NCBI RefSeq assembly: GCF_008831305.1
Contig: NZ_ML708623.1
Location: 33,383-97,382 of the forward strand
Length of the DNA stretch: 64,000 bases
Source: Kocuria coralli
Lineage (GTDB): Bacteria; Actinomycetota; Actinomycetes; Actinomycetales; Micrococcaceae
Direction of reading: 5' to 3'
Positions 35,587 to 44,259 of the stretch are shown in pieces; within the stretch, counting starts at the first letter, position 1, and the number at the start of each line of letters is the position of its first letter. Below the pieces are notes generated by a model that worked only from the letters and a program-made list of their open reading frames with translations, was not told the origin of the DNA and did not search any database. The translations under genes and the position numbers were made by a program.

Positions 35587-36983
35587 CGGTGAGCACCTTC
35601 GCGCCGCTGCCGACGAACCTGCACATCCGCGGCCTGGAGATGCCGTGGAACCGGGTTCTGCAGAACAGCGCCGAGCCCGCCGGTGCCGCCAAGGCGCTGG
35701 GGCCGTGGCATCCCCAGGAGTTCCAGGCCGAATGCGTGGAGGCGGTGCCCGAGGCCGGGGACATGCTGACCCTGGTGTTCCGCCGCCTGGACGGAGCCCC
35801 GCTGGCCTTCCGGTCCGGGCAGTACCTGAACATCGCGTTCCCGGTCCATGGTCCCCACGAGGAGCCGGTGGACCGGAGCTACTCCATCTCCACCGCCCCC
35901 ACGGCGCCCTGGACCTTCGCCATCACCCTCAAACGCGACGCCGCCGGGCTGGTCTCCCCCTGGGTGCACGAGAACGTGCGGCCGGGCACCATCCTGGACA
36001 TGCTCGGTCCCGTCGGGGCGTTCCATCTGCCCGACGCGGACCGCAGGGCCCGCTACCTGTTCCTGGCCGCGGGTTCCGGGATCACCCCGATCATGTCGAT
36101 GATCCGGACCATCCATTCCTTGCCGGGCAGTGCCGACGTCGTCGTGCTCTACCACGGGGCCAGGCCCGGGGCGTTCGCGTTCTCCCGGGAACTCGAGTAC
36201 CTCGCCTCGGTGGACTGGCGCATCAGGATCTACTACTCCCTGGGCGACCGGAGCGTCAGCGGCACCTGGGAGGGCATGGTCGGCCGGCTCACCTCGGCGA
36301 TGATCGACGAAGTGGCCCCGGACGCGAACGGGCGCCAGGTGTACGCGTGCGGTCCGGAAGGCTACCTCGACGTCGCGGTGGAACTGCTGCGCGAAGTCGG
36401 CGTGGACGACACCTCCATCCACGTGGAGTACTTCACCGGGGGCCGAACCACCCTCCTCGAATACGAGGAAGAGGTCGCGCTCGCCGAGGAGGCAGCGGCG
36501 GCCTCGGCCGAGGAACTCCACCGGCAAGCAGCACCCGTGGACGTCTACGGCCCCGCGTACGACTCCGATGGCCTGGGCGATCCGCTCGAGACGGAGGCGC
36601 CGGAGCGCGAGGAGGAGACGCCGGTGCCGGTGGTCGGCGAGCGCGCACTGGAGGTGGCGGAGGGCGGGCGACGGAACCGCACCCCCGAGGAACCCGGGGC
36701 TTTCGCCACCGTGGGCGAGGGCAGCCTGACCATGACGTTCGTGCGCAGTCGTCTCAACGTCAGGATCGATCGGGACGAGCGGATCCTCGAGGCCGCCAAG
36801 AGCGCAGGAATCCGGATCGGCTCGAACTGCCAGGACGGCATGTGCGGCTCATGCAAGACGGTCAAACTGGAGGGCGAGGTGGAGATGCACCATCAGGGAG
36901 GCATCCGCGCCCGGGAGATCGACGCCGGCAAGTTCCTCCCGTGCTGCTCCACGCCGACCACGGATCTGGTCATCGACGCCTGA
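35583..36983 (+). CDS. gbcB: glycine betaine monooxygenase, ferredoxin reductase subunit
   Basis: A 466-residue electron-transfer partner of GbcA. An FAD domain (DRSYSIST, residues near 100) and an NAD domain (LFLAAGSGITPIMSMI, YACGPEGYL) are followed by a plant-type [2Fe-2S] domain with CQDGMCGSCKT near 416-424 and the last cysteine in CCSTP. Between NAD and ferredoxin domains lies an acidic, Ala/Glu-rich linker of about 90 residues (roughly 290-380), much longer than usual for this enzyme type. The start overlaps the gbcA stop (ATGA), so translation is coupled. A strong hairpin follows the gene. Confidence 0.88.
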   Translation: MTVSTFAPLPTNLHIRGLEMPWNRVLQNSAEPAGAAKALGPWHPQEFQAECVEAVPEAGDMLTLVFRRLDGAPLAFRSGQYLNIAFPVHGPHEEPVDRSYSISTAPTAPWTFAITLKRDAAGLVSPWVHENVRPGTILDMLGPVGAFHLPDADRRARYLFLAAGSGITPIMSMIRTIHSLPGSADVVVLYHGARPGAFAFSRELEYLASVDWRIRIYYSLGDRSVSGTWEGMVGRLTSAMIDEVAPDANGRQVYACGPEGYLDVAVELLREVGVDDTSIHVEYFTGGRTTLLEYEEEVALAEEAAAASAEELHRQAAPVDVYGPAYDSDGLGDPLETEAPEREEETPVPVVGERALEVAEGGRRNRTPEEPGAFATVGEGSLTMTFVRSRLNVRIDRDERILEAAKSAGIRIGSNCQDGMCGSCKTVKLEGEVEMHHQGGIRAREIDAGKFLPCCSTPTTDLVIDA

Positions 36984-37018
36984 GCCGCCCGGCAGGCGAT
37001 CGGAGAAGCTGAGGAACA

Positions 37019-37048
37019 GGTCGGGGCCGGGTGCTCCCGGCCCCGACC
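37019..37048. terminator. bidirectional terminator between gbcB and the convergent dehydrogenase
   Basis: GGTCGGGGCCGGG pairs perfectly with its complement over 13 bases around TGCT. It serves both convergent genes. Confidence 0.8.
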
Positions 37049-37059
37049 CCATCCCGCGG

Positions 37060-39681
37060 TCACCGGCGGATGCGGCCCATGCCGGGATCGTAGACCGGCT
37101 CGGCGAGGACCTCGGCGTCAAGCACGCGCCCGAATCGCATGATCCCCAGGGGCGTTCCCGGATCCGAGAGGCCGGCCGGCACCCAGGCCAGCCCGATGAT
37201 CTGTCCCGTGACATAGCCGAAGTCGGCGCTCGTCACCCAGCCCGCCACGGCGTCGTCACCCCGGGCGAGAACCGGGGAGCCGCTCTCCGGGCGCCCCGAG
37301 TCCAGGCGCATGCCGAAGGCGACGAGCCGGCGTCCGCGTGAAGGCTGCGCGTTCAGGGCGTCACGGCCGATGAAGCCGCCCTCCTTCTCCGGACGCACGG
37401 CGAAGGCGAGACCCGCGTCCTGCGGGGTGTCCTCCCGGGTCATGTCCGAGCCCCATGCGCGGTATCCCTTCTCGAGCCGGAGACTGCTGAAAGCGGCCCG
37501 CCCCGCCGGGACGATGCCGTGCTCGGCGCCGGCCGCCATGATCTGATCCCAGAGCCGCAGCCCATGGGCCGCCTGGGTGTAGAGCTCCCATCCCAGCTCC
37601 CCCACGTAGCTCACGCGAAGGGCCAGTACGGGGACCCCGGCCACGCGGATGCGCGCGGAGCGGAAGTACGTCAGTCCCTCATGGCTGATGTCCCCCTCGG
37701 TGAGCGGTGCGAGGACGTCCCGGGCGCGGGGGCCCCACAGTCCGATGCAGCACGTGCTGGTGGTGATGTCGTCGAGGGTGACGGTGCCGGAGGCGGGCAG
37801 CAGGCTCGTGAGGCGGTCCAGGTCCAGAGGGCCGTTGGCGCCGATCATGTACTCTTCGCCGGCGAGCCTGGTGACCGTGACGTCGGAGAGAATGCCGCCT
37901 TTCCCGTCGAGCATCAGGGAGTAGGTGACCGCACCGACCGACTTGCCGATCTTGTTGCTGTTGAGCGATTCCAGCCACTCGGTCGCCCCGGCTCCCCGGA
38001 CCCGGTAGCGCGTCAGCGATGTCATGTCGTAGACCGCAACGCGGTTGCGGGTCGCCCACGCTTCGGCGGCGGCGATGGGGGACCAGTTCACCTGATCCCA
38101 GGCGTCGCGCCGGGGCACCGCGACGGGAACCGGCGCATCCGGGTCCGCGTCGGCTGCTGGGTCGTGGAGGGCGCTGCTCGCCCCGGCGGCTGCGCCGAAG
38201 GCCTTCGCAGGGCGCGACCTGAACTGCGGGTCGCTGAACAGGGCGGCGTTCTTCTCATGCCATAGCGGGCGTTCCCAGCCGTTGGCCTCGGTGAAGACGC
38301 CGCCGGCGTCCTGGATGCGCGTGTGGAAGGGGCTGGTCTTCAGCCCGCGGGTGATCGTCGTGGCCTGGTGGGAGAAGTGGACATCGTAGACCTCGTCGTA
38401 GTTCTCCGAGGCCCGACCGCGGATCCACTCGTCGCTGAGCATCGCGGGATCGAACCGGTTGAGGTCGAGTCCGTGGGTGTCCATCCCGGGATCGCCGTCG
38501 AGAATCCACCGCGCGACCACTTCGGCGCATCCGGCCGACTGCGTCACCCAGATCGCCTGCGCCGCCCAGAACCCCTTCAGCTCCGGGGAGGGGCCGAGCA
38601 TCGGGCCTCCGTCCGGGGTGAAGGAGAACACGCCGTTGAACGGGTCCTGCAGCGGGAGGTGCTCGATGGCGGGCAGGACGCGGGCGACTTCGGAGCGGCA
38701 GTACTCGAAGTCCTCGAGCGAGAAACCCCGCTTGGCGGGCTCCTCCCCTGAATCGAGCAGATGGGCGGTGTCGGTGAGATCTTCGGGCCTCACCGGCAAA
38801 GGGCCGTGCTCATAGGCGCCGATCCCGATCCTGTTCCCGAACTCCCGGAAGTAGAGTCCCGAACCCTGGTGGCGGACGACAGGACGGCCGGGTTCGTCCT
38901 CCGCCAGGGGTTCGCCGTCCATGTTCCGGCCGGACAGCTCGGGAACGGGGGCCGTCCACGCGAACCCGTGCTCCATCGGGTGCATCGGCAGGCGGAGTCC
39001 CCCGAACGACCCCAGGGGGTGGCCCCAGATGCCCCCGGCGGCTATCACGACCTCGGCTGGGATCGTGCGCCGCCCCTCTCCCGTGGTCGCATCCTCGACG
39101 ACGACGCCGGTCACCCGGCCGTCCTCGGCTTCCACGTCGACGGCCCGCGTCAGGCCCAGGAACTCCGCTCCGCCCGCTTCGGCGCGTCTGGCCTGGTACT
39201 CGACGGCCCGGGCGGAGAACACGACGCCGTCAGTGGGGGTGTGGAGGGAGCCGAGGATCTGGGTGACGTCGAGTCCCGGCCAGAGCCGCACCGTCTGCTC
39301 CGCATCCAGCAGCTCGGCGGGAACCCCCCAGGCGCGCGCGAAGCCGTAGCGCCGCTGCAGCTCCTGGAGCTGTCCTTGCGTGCTGGCCAGCTCCAGGCCT
39401 CCGACCCTGTTCACGAGCGGCTTCCCGTCGAGCTCCAGCCCGTCGAGTTTGTTCAGGGTGCGCTGCGCGAGCTGGCACATGGTGCGCGACCCGCTGGTCT
39501 GGAAGACGAATCCCGGTGCGTGCGAGGACGAGCCGCCAGTCTTGTACAGCGGACCCTGGTCGATGACCGTGACGTTGCGGGCACCCCGGGCGACGAATTC
39601 GTCCGCGAGGGCCGTCCCCACGATGCCTGCGCCGATCACGACGACGGGGGCCGAGAGATCTGTGGGAGTGACGTGGGGCAT
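37060..39681 (-). CDS. dimethylglycine/sarcosine dehydrogenase-like FAD protein with GcvT domain
   Basis: An 873-residue fusion. The N-terminal DAO-type FAD domain has VVVIGAGIVGTALADEF near residues 12-28, then an FAO_M middle domain, then GcvT N- and C-terminal domains (LTRYRVRGAGATEWLESLNSNKIGK, YVGELGWELY, LRLEKGYRAWGSDMT). This is the layout of dimethylglycine dehydrogenase: it oxidises an N-methyl group and passes the carbon to tetrahydrofolate as 5,10-methylene-THF. With GbcAB nearby, dimethylglycine or sarcosine is the likely substrate. The ATG at 39681 has GGAGGA 5 bases upstream. Its promoter overlaps face to face with that of the divergent iclR gene. Confidence 0.87.
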   Translation of the reverse strand: MPHVTPTDLSAPVVVIGAGIVGTALADEFVARGARNVTVIDQGPLYKTGGSSSHAPGFVFQTSGSRTMCQLAQRTLNKLDGLELDGKPLVNRVGGLELASTQGQLQELQRRYGFARAWGVPAELLDAEQTVRLWPGLDVTQILGSLHTPTDGVVFSARAVEYQARRAEAGGAEFLGLTRAVDVEAEDGRVTGVVVEDATTGEGRRTIPAEVVIAAGGIWGHPLGSFGGLRLPMHPMEHGFAWTAPVPELSGRNMDGEPLAEDEPGRPVVRHQGSGLYFREFGNRIGIGAYEHGPLPVRPEDLTDTAHLLDSGEEPAKRGFSLEDFEYCRSEVARVLPAIEHLPLQDPFNGVFSFTPDGGPMLGPSPELKGFWAAQAIWVTQSAGCAEVVARWILDGDPGMDTHGLDLNRFDPAMLSDEWIRGRASENYDEVYDVHFSHQATTITRGLKTSPFHTRIQDAGGVFTEANGWERPLWHEKNAALFSDPQFRSRPAKAFGAAAGASSALHDPAADADPDAPVPVAVPRRDAWDQVNWSPIAAAEAWATRNRVAVYDMTSLTRYRVRGAGATEWLESLNSNKIGKSVGAVTYSLMLDGKGGILSDVTVTRLAGEEYMIGANGPLDLDRLTSLLPASGTVTLDDITTSTCCIGLWGPRARDVLAPLTEGDISHEGLTYFRSARIRVAGVPVLALRVSYVGELGWELYTQAAHGLRLWDQIMAAGAEHGIVPAGRAAFSSLRLEKGYRAWGSDMTREDTPQDAGLAFAVRPEKEGGFIGRDALNAQPSRGRRLVAFGMRLDSGRPESGSPVLARGDDAVAGWVTSADFGYVTGQIIGLAWVPAGLSDPGTPLGIMRFGRVLDAEVLAEPVYDPGMGRIRR

Positions 39682-39702
39682 GATGCTCCTCCGGGGAGAT
39701 TT

Positions 39703-39738
39703 GTTGCGTAATATGCAACTCACGCATATAGTGCAACT
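39703..39738. promoter_or_regulatory. overlapping divergent promoters with two IclR-type boxes
   Basis: Plus strand: TTGCGT (39704-39709), 17 bases, TATAGT (39727-39732), driving iclR. Minus strand: TTGCAC (39736-39731), 17 bases, TATTAC (39713-39708), driving the dehydrogenase. The two promoters occupy the same 33 bases. Box 1, GTTGCGTAATATGCAAC (39703-39719), is a dyad with GTTGC/GCAAC ends. Box 2 (39722-39738) reads AGTTGCACTATATGCGT on the minus strand. Each box contains one -35 and touches the other promoter's -10. Confidence 0.75.
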
Positions 39739-39817
39739 ATTCAACCGTGGCCAGAGGTGTCAGGTCAAGAGTTCGACGCAGTCCGAGAGTCCGAGGCAGA
39801 GAGGGCGGGGGTCTTCC

Positions 39818-40552
39818 ATGGGAGTGCAGTCCGTGGATCGTACGGTCGAGGTGCTGGAGGCTCTCGCGGCCAAGGGGGGTACGAGCGTGAACTCCATCGC
39901 CGCTCAGCTGGGGGTTCACAAGTCGACGGCTTCGCGCATCCTGTCCTCCCTGGCGGAGCACGGGCTCGTCGAGAAGGACGCCTTGACAGGCAGTTACAGG
40001 CTCGGCTTCGGCCTGGTGAGGCTTGCGAGCGCCGTGACGAGCCGGATGGACCTGTCGCAGATCGCGCAGAAGCTCTGCGACGACGTGTCCGCCGAGCTGG
40101 GACTCACCGCGAACGTGGCGGTCCTCGACGAGATCTACGCCGTCAACGTGTCTCAGGCGATGGGGCCGGGCCTCCTCGCCCCCCGGCACTACGTCGGCCT
40201 GCGGACGCCCGGACATGCGACGAGCTCCGGGAAGATGCTGCTCGCCCACCACCCCCGGGCCGCCGAGGCGGCCATGCACTCCACGCTCGAACCGCACACC
40301 GATCGCACGATCACCGACCCGCAGGCACTCGCAGCCGAGCTGGAGCGCGTCCGGGAGCGGGGCTGGGCGGGCTCGGATGAGGAATGGGAACAGCACATCA
40401 CGGCGGTGGCCGTGCCCCTGCGACTACCCGACGGCGCCGTCGAGGCGGCGCTGACGGTCACCGGCCCGGCGCACAGCCTGCAGCCTGACCGGTTCTCAGA
40501 TGTCGCGCACCGGCTGCGGGAGTTCGCGGCCGGCTCCAGCCGGTGGGTATAG
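39818..40552 (+). CDS. IclR-family transcriptional regulator
   Basis: A 244-residue regulator: QSVDRTVEVLEALAAKGG starts the winged helix-turn-helix, with LGVHKSTASRILSSLAEHGLVE as recognition part, and the effector domain follows (ATSSGKMLLAHHP, VAVPLRLPDGAVEAALTVTGP). The ATG at 39818 was chosen because it begins the domain exactly; the open frame further upstream crosses the promoter. It diverges from the dimethylglycine dehydrogenase gene and probably binds the boxes at 39703-39738, controlling both. The ligand is likely betaine, dimethylglycine or a C1 product. Confidence 0.88.
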   Translation: MGVQSVDRTVEVLEALAAKGGTSVNSIAAQLGVHKSTASRILSSLAEHGLVEKDALTGSYRLGFGLVRLASAVTSRMDLSQIAQKLCDDVSAELGLTANVAVLDEIYAVNVSQAMGPGLLAPRHYVGLRTPGHATSSGKMLLAHHPRAAEAAMHSTLEPHTDRTITDPQALAAELERVRERGWAGSDEEWEQHITAVAVPLRLPDGAVEAALTVTGPAHSLQPDRFSDVAHRLREFAAGSSRWV

Positions 40553-40632
40553 GCCGGGCCGGCTCGGAGGACCACGCCGGGCGAGCAGGGTGGCACGCCC
40601 CCGGCAGGAACTCTGCCCGTCTGCTGGTCGGG

Positions 40633-43059
40633 CTACCCCCTGCGCGGAGTGGTGGTCGCGGTGACGACCTCGACGAGAACGCCCTGGAGGTTTCCCGGCA
40701 GGTCCAGAGTGTGGAGTGCTGAGAGAAGCGCCAGCTCGTCGAGTCCCGTCACGAGGTCCATGACCCTGCTCTTGAGGTCGTACTCGATCTCGGCCTGGTC
40801 GAGGATCCGGAAGATGCGTTCATGCTGATCGCCGGTGCGCAGACGGACGCCATCGAGGCGTAGTTCCAGCCCCGCGGACAGGTCGAGGTCCCCGAGGTCT
40901 ACGCGGACCGACGTCTCCCCCGCCGTGATGACCGGATGGCTCTCGTCGCCCTCCGCCCCGGTCGAGGACGCCTGGGCTATCTCCTCGGCTCCCATGATGT
41001 CGAGGGCGAGGGCTCGCCGGGTGAGGACCCCGGGGCCCGCGGGCGGCGCGACCGTGAGGACGGCGCTGGCCGGAGCGGCCTCGGACTCACCCTGAGCCCA
41101 TCGCAGGGAGAACACCGTCTCCTGGCGCTCGGGCGCATCGCTTCCGTCGTCCTCCACGAGCGTGCACGCTCCATCCGCCCCGGGGAACACCTTGAGCAGG
41201 AGGGACCCGGGCACCTCTCCGGCATCGGCCGAGGACTCGGAAGCCAGGGGGATGATCGATCCGGCAGCGGCGAGGACGGGCATGGCCTCCAGGTCCCGGT
41301 GCAGGTTCAGGACGCGTCCGCCGTCGTAACGGCGCCCGTCGAAGAAGTCGTACCAGGTCCCCTGGGGCAGCCAGGCGGATGTCCGGGCGTGGTGGGTGCT
41401 GCGGTCGGCGGGGGTGGTGATGGGTGCCACCAGGAGATCCGGCCCGAACATGTACTGGTTCGGGACCTCGTAGGCTTCCGCGGACCGCGGGTGCCGGTGG
41501 TACATGGGCTGGACCGGGGCTTTGCCCTCGGTATGAGACCGCCACATCGCGGAGTAGAGGTAGGGCACGAGCCGGTGGCGGAGTCTCAGATAACGGGTCA
41601 TGACCCGCTGCGCTTCGCTTCCGAAGCGCCACGGCTCCTTGGAGTTGAACGGGCTGCTGGAGGAATGCAGCCGGTTGATGGGCGAGAAGACCCCCAGCTG
41701 GTACCAGCGGGCGGCAAGCTCGTTGTCCTTGATGCCGCCGAGGTGCCCGCCGATGTCATGGCTCCACCAGAAGTATCCGGCGTTGGCGGCGGTAGCCGTG
41801 AAGTACGGCTGGAAGTCCAGGGATGCCCAGGAGGTGACGGCGTCGCCGGAGAAACCGATGGGGTATCGGTGGCTGCCCAGCCCCGCGTAGCGGGAGAAGG
41901 TCAGCGGGCGGCGGCCCTTGCGAGCGGAATCCCGATAGTGCACATGGTTGAGCATCCACAGCGGATCCAGCCCCGGCACCCGGGTATTGCTGCCTGACTG
42001 CCAGTCCAGCCACCAGAAGTCCACTCCGATGTCTTCGTGAGGATGATGCAGGTGCTTGAAATAGGCGTCCACGAAGGCCCTGGATGTGATGTCGAAAGGG
42101 ACTCCCAGACCGGTCTCGGGATCCAGCCCCAGGTCCCGGGCGACGTCGGCGTAGGCGGCTTCGTGGGAGCGCACGCCGTCGGCGGGGTGCACGTTCAGGG
42201 TGACTCTCAGGCCTCGCTCGTGCAGCTCCCGGAGGAAGGCGGCGGGGTCCGGGAAGAGTTCGGTGTTCCAGGTGTAGCCCGTCCATCCGGACCCCAGCGC
42301 TGGGTCGATGTCGACCAGGTGCCAGTCCATGTCCAGGACCGCCACGGAGAACGGGATGCCGGCCTCGCGGAACCGGTCCATGAGCGCCAGGTAGTCGTCG
42401 GCGGAATACCGGTGGTAGCGGCTCCACCAGTTGCCCAGTGCCCATCGGGGCAGCAGTGGGCTGGGGCCGGTCAGCGCGAAATAGTCCTTCAAGGCAGCCG
42501 TGTAGTCCCTGCCGTAGCCGAAGAAGTACAGGTCCTCCCCCGGGGCCGGACGACGGGAGACCCAGCCGTCCGGGGCCAGCAGCAGGGAGTGCGAGTCATC
42601 CACCACGGCATACCCGTTCTCGGAGAGCAGGCCGGGTTCGAGGTCCACCGCTCCGTCGACGTCGTCGAGGGTACGAGCGGTTCCTCCGAGGTTGCCCCGG
42701 CCATGAGGCCCGTAGGCGGGGTCGCCGTAGTGCCAGGTGGTGCGGTGGGAGCCCTGGGCCCGGCGCCGCATGCTGACGGACAGGCCGGCGGGGCTGAACG
42801 GCTTCCTGTCGTAGCGGAGGTGGAGATCCTCGGTCCACAGGTCGAGGCCCTCTTCCGTGTGCGTCACGGTGAACTCGGGGACCGGGAACCGGCGTCGCCG
42901 GACGAGCTGGGTGGGGGCATCGGTGAAGACACCGTCCTCCTGGAACTCCAGCCGCAGCAATCTGCTGGTGAGCACCGTGATGCGATACCCCGGTCCTTCC
43001 ACGAGGGCGCTCTGGTCCACCTCGAGGGGTTCGGCCGGGGTCGTGGCGGGGTTCGGCAC
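40633..43059 (-). CDS. glycoside hydrolase family 31 (alpha-glucosidase/alpha-xylosidase)
   Basis: An 808-residue cytosolic GH31 enzyme. The catalytic barrel shows WALGNWWSRYHRYS, the nucleophile region GVDFWWLDWQSGSN (instead of the commoner WxDMNE) and the acid/base region SGDAVTSWASLDFQPYF with GYFWWSHDIGGH after it. The variant WWLDWQ marks a branch of GH31 different from classical alpha-glucosidases. It should release glucose or xylose from alpha-linked oligosaccharides brought in by the adjacent MalEFG-type importer. The GTG at 43059 was chosen because AAAGGA lies 7 bases upstream; the longer frame to 43158 has no such site. A terminator separates it from the transporter genes. Confidence 0.85.
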   Translation of the reverse strand: MPNPATTPAEPLEVDQSALVEGPGYRITVLTSRLLRLEFQEDGVFTDAPTQLVRRRRFPVPEFTVTHTEEGLDLWTEDLHLRYDRKPFSPAGLSVSMRRRAQGSHRTTWHYGDPAYGPHGRGNLGGTARTLDDVDGAVDLEPGLLSENGYAVVDDSHSLLLAPDGWVSRRPAPGEDLYFFGYGRDYTAALKDYFALTGPSPLLPRWALGNWWSRYHRYSADDYLALMDRFREAGIPFSVAVLDMDWHLVDIDPALGSGWTGYTWNTELFPDPAAFLRELHERGLRVTLNVHPADGVRSHEAAYADVARDLGLDPETGLGVPFDITSRAFVDAYFKHLHHPHEDIGVDFWWLDWQSGSNTRVPGLDPLWMLNHVHYRDSARKGRRPLTFSRYAGLGSHRYPIGFSGDAVTSWASLDFQPYFTATAANAGYFWWSHDIGGHLGGIKDNELAARWYQLGVFSPINRLHSSSSPFNSKEPWRFGSEAQRVMTRYLRLRHRLVPYLYSAMWRSHTEGKAPVQPMYHRHPRSAEAYEVPNQYMFGPDLLVAPITTPADRSTHHARTSAWLPQGTWYDFFDGRRYDGGRVLNLHRDLEAMPVLAAAGSIIPLASESSADAGEVPGSLLLKVFPGADGACTLVEDDGSDAPERQETVFSLRWAQGESEAAPASAVLTVAPPAGPGVLTRRALALDIMGAEEIAQASSTGAEGDESHPVITAGETSVRVDLGDLDLSAGLELRLDGVRLRTGDQHERIFRILDQAEIEYDLKSRVMDLVTGLDELALLSALHTLDLPGNLQGVLVEVVTATTTPRRG

Positions 43060-43183
43060 GGTGATGTCCTTTGCTGTGGCCTGTACTGCGGACTCGGATG
43101 AGGGTAGGGGAGACCGGCGACGCACCGGAATCATGACGACGACGGCGCCTCCACCCACCCGGGTATCGGCGCTGCAGAACCCT

Positions 43184-43213
43184 CGCGGGGACCCCGATCA
43201 TGGGGTCCCCGCG
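43184..43213 (-). terminator. terminator hairpin between malG-like and GH31 genes
   Basis: CGCGGGGACCCC (43184-43195) pairs perfectly over 12 bases with 43202-43213 around GATCAT. It lies 10 bases after the permease stop. Since the GH31 gene follows on the same strand, it may lower rather than stop read-through. Confidence 0.75.
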
Positions 43214-43223
43214 ATACATGGCC

Positions 43224-44258
43224 TCAGCCCTTGACTGCACCGCCGGTGAGCCCGGAGACGATATAACGCTGGAGGAACAGGAACAGGGCGACGACCGGGA
43301 CCGCTGCCAGGACCGCCCCCGCTGAGAACACGCCCCAGTTCTCGCCGAACTGCACGGCGACGAACTGGTACAGACCCACGGCCAGCGTGTACTGGCTGGG
43401 CTCCTGCAGCACGATCTGGGCCAGCAGGAAGTCCGAGAAGGACGAGATGAACGAGAGCATCCCGACCACCACGAGGATGGGGGTCACCAGCGGCAGGATC
43501 ATGGTCCAGTAGATCTGGGCGTGCGAGGCGCCGTCGATCTCCGCCGCTTCGTCCAGGTCCCGGGGGATGGTGTTGAAGAAGCCGTACATCAGGAAAGTGT
43601 TGGCTCCCAGCGCCCCGCCCAGGTAGACGGCCACCAGTCCCAGCCGGGAGTTCAGCCCCAGGAAGGGGTAGACCTCCGAGACCGCGAACAACAGCAGGAA
43701 GATCGCCACGAAGGCCAGCAGCTGCGGGAACATCTGGATGATCAGGAGAGCCAGCAGCCCGCCCTTCCGGGCACGGAAGCGGAAGCGCGAAAAGGCGTAC
43801 GCTGCCGCCGCCCCCATGAGGACGGTGCCCACAGCCGTGGTGACGGAGACGAACATGGAGTTCGCGAACCACGTCAGATAGGGATTCTGCGGGTCCGTCA
43901 GCAGTTCGGTGTAGTTGGCGCCGGTGATCTCCGAGAACAGCCGGTTGGAGCCGAGCAGGGATCCCGAGGCCGACAACGAGGCCGAGAAGGCATAGACCAG
44001 CGGGAAGAGAGCGAAGATGCACGCCGCGATCGCTGCGGGGTGTTTGAACCCTCCGCGGGCGAAACGACGGCCCGCGCCGGCCCGGGGCCGGCGTCTCGGC
44101 GCCGGTACCCTGGCCCCCTCCGCTTCGAGCGAGCCAGGGGGCTGCGCCGTGTTCGAGGTGCCGGTGGCCGGAGCAGGAGTGGCCGCGGCCCAGGGAGCGC
44201 GATCCGATCCCTCGGGACCGGAGCCGTCGCCGGTCGGGGGCGTTGTGGGACTGGTCAT
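43224..44258 (-). CDS. carbohydrate ABC transporter permease, MalG type
   Basis: A 344-residue permease with six helices and the EAA loop EAAEIDGASHAQIYWTMILP. A hydrophilic, proline-rich N-terminus of about 75 residues precedes the first helix. It is the second permease of a maltose/maltodextrin-type importer; its ATG follows the first permease stop by one base. It ends before a strong hairpin. No ATPase is encoded in the cluster, so a shared MsiK/MalK-type ATPase elsewhere must energise it. Confidence 0.9.
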   Translation of the reverse strand: MTSPTTPPTGDGSGPEGSDRAPWAAATPAPATGTSNTAQPPGSLEAEGARVPAPRRRPRAGAGRRFARGGFKHPAAIAACIFALFPLVYAFSASLSASGSLLGSNRLFSEITGANYTELLTDPQNPYLTWFANSMFVSVTTAVGTVLMGAAAAYAFSRFRFRARKGGLLALLIIQMFPQLLAFVAIFLLLFAVSEVYPFLGLNSRLGLVAVYLGGALGANTFLMYGFFNTIPRDLDEAAEIDGASHAQIYWTMILPLVTPILVVVGMLSFISSFSDFLLAQIVLQEPSQYTLAVGLYQFVAVQFGENWGVFSAGAVLAAVPVVALFLFLQRYIVSGLTGGAVKG

Positions 44259-44259
44259 A

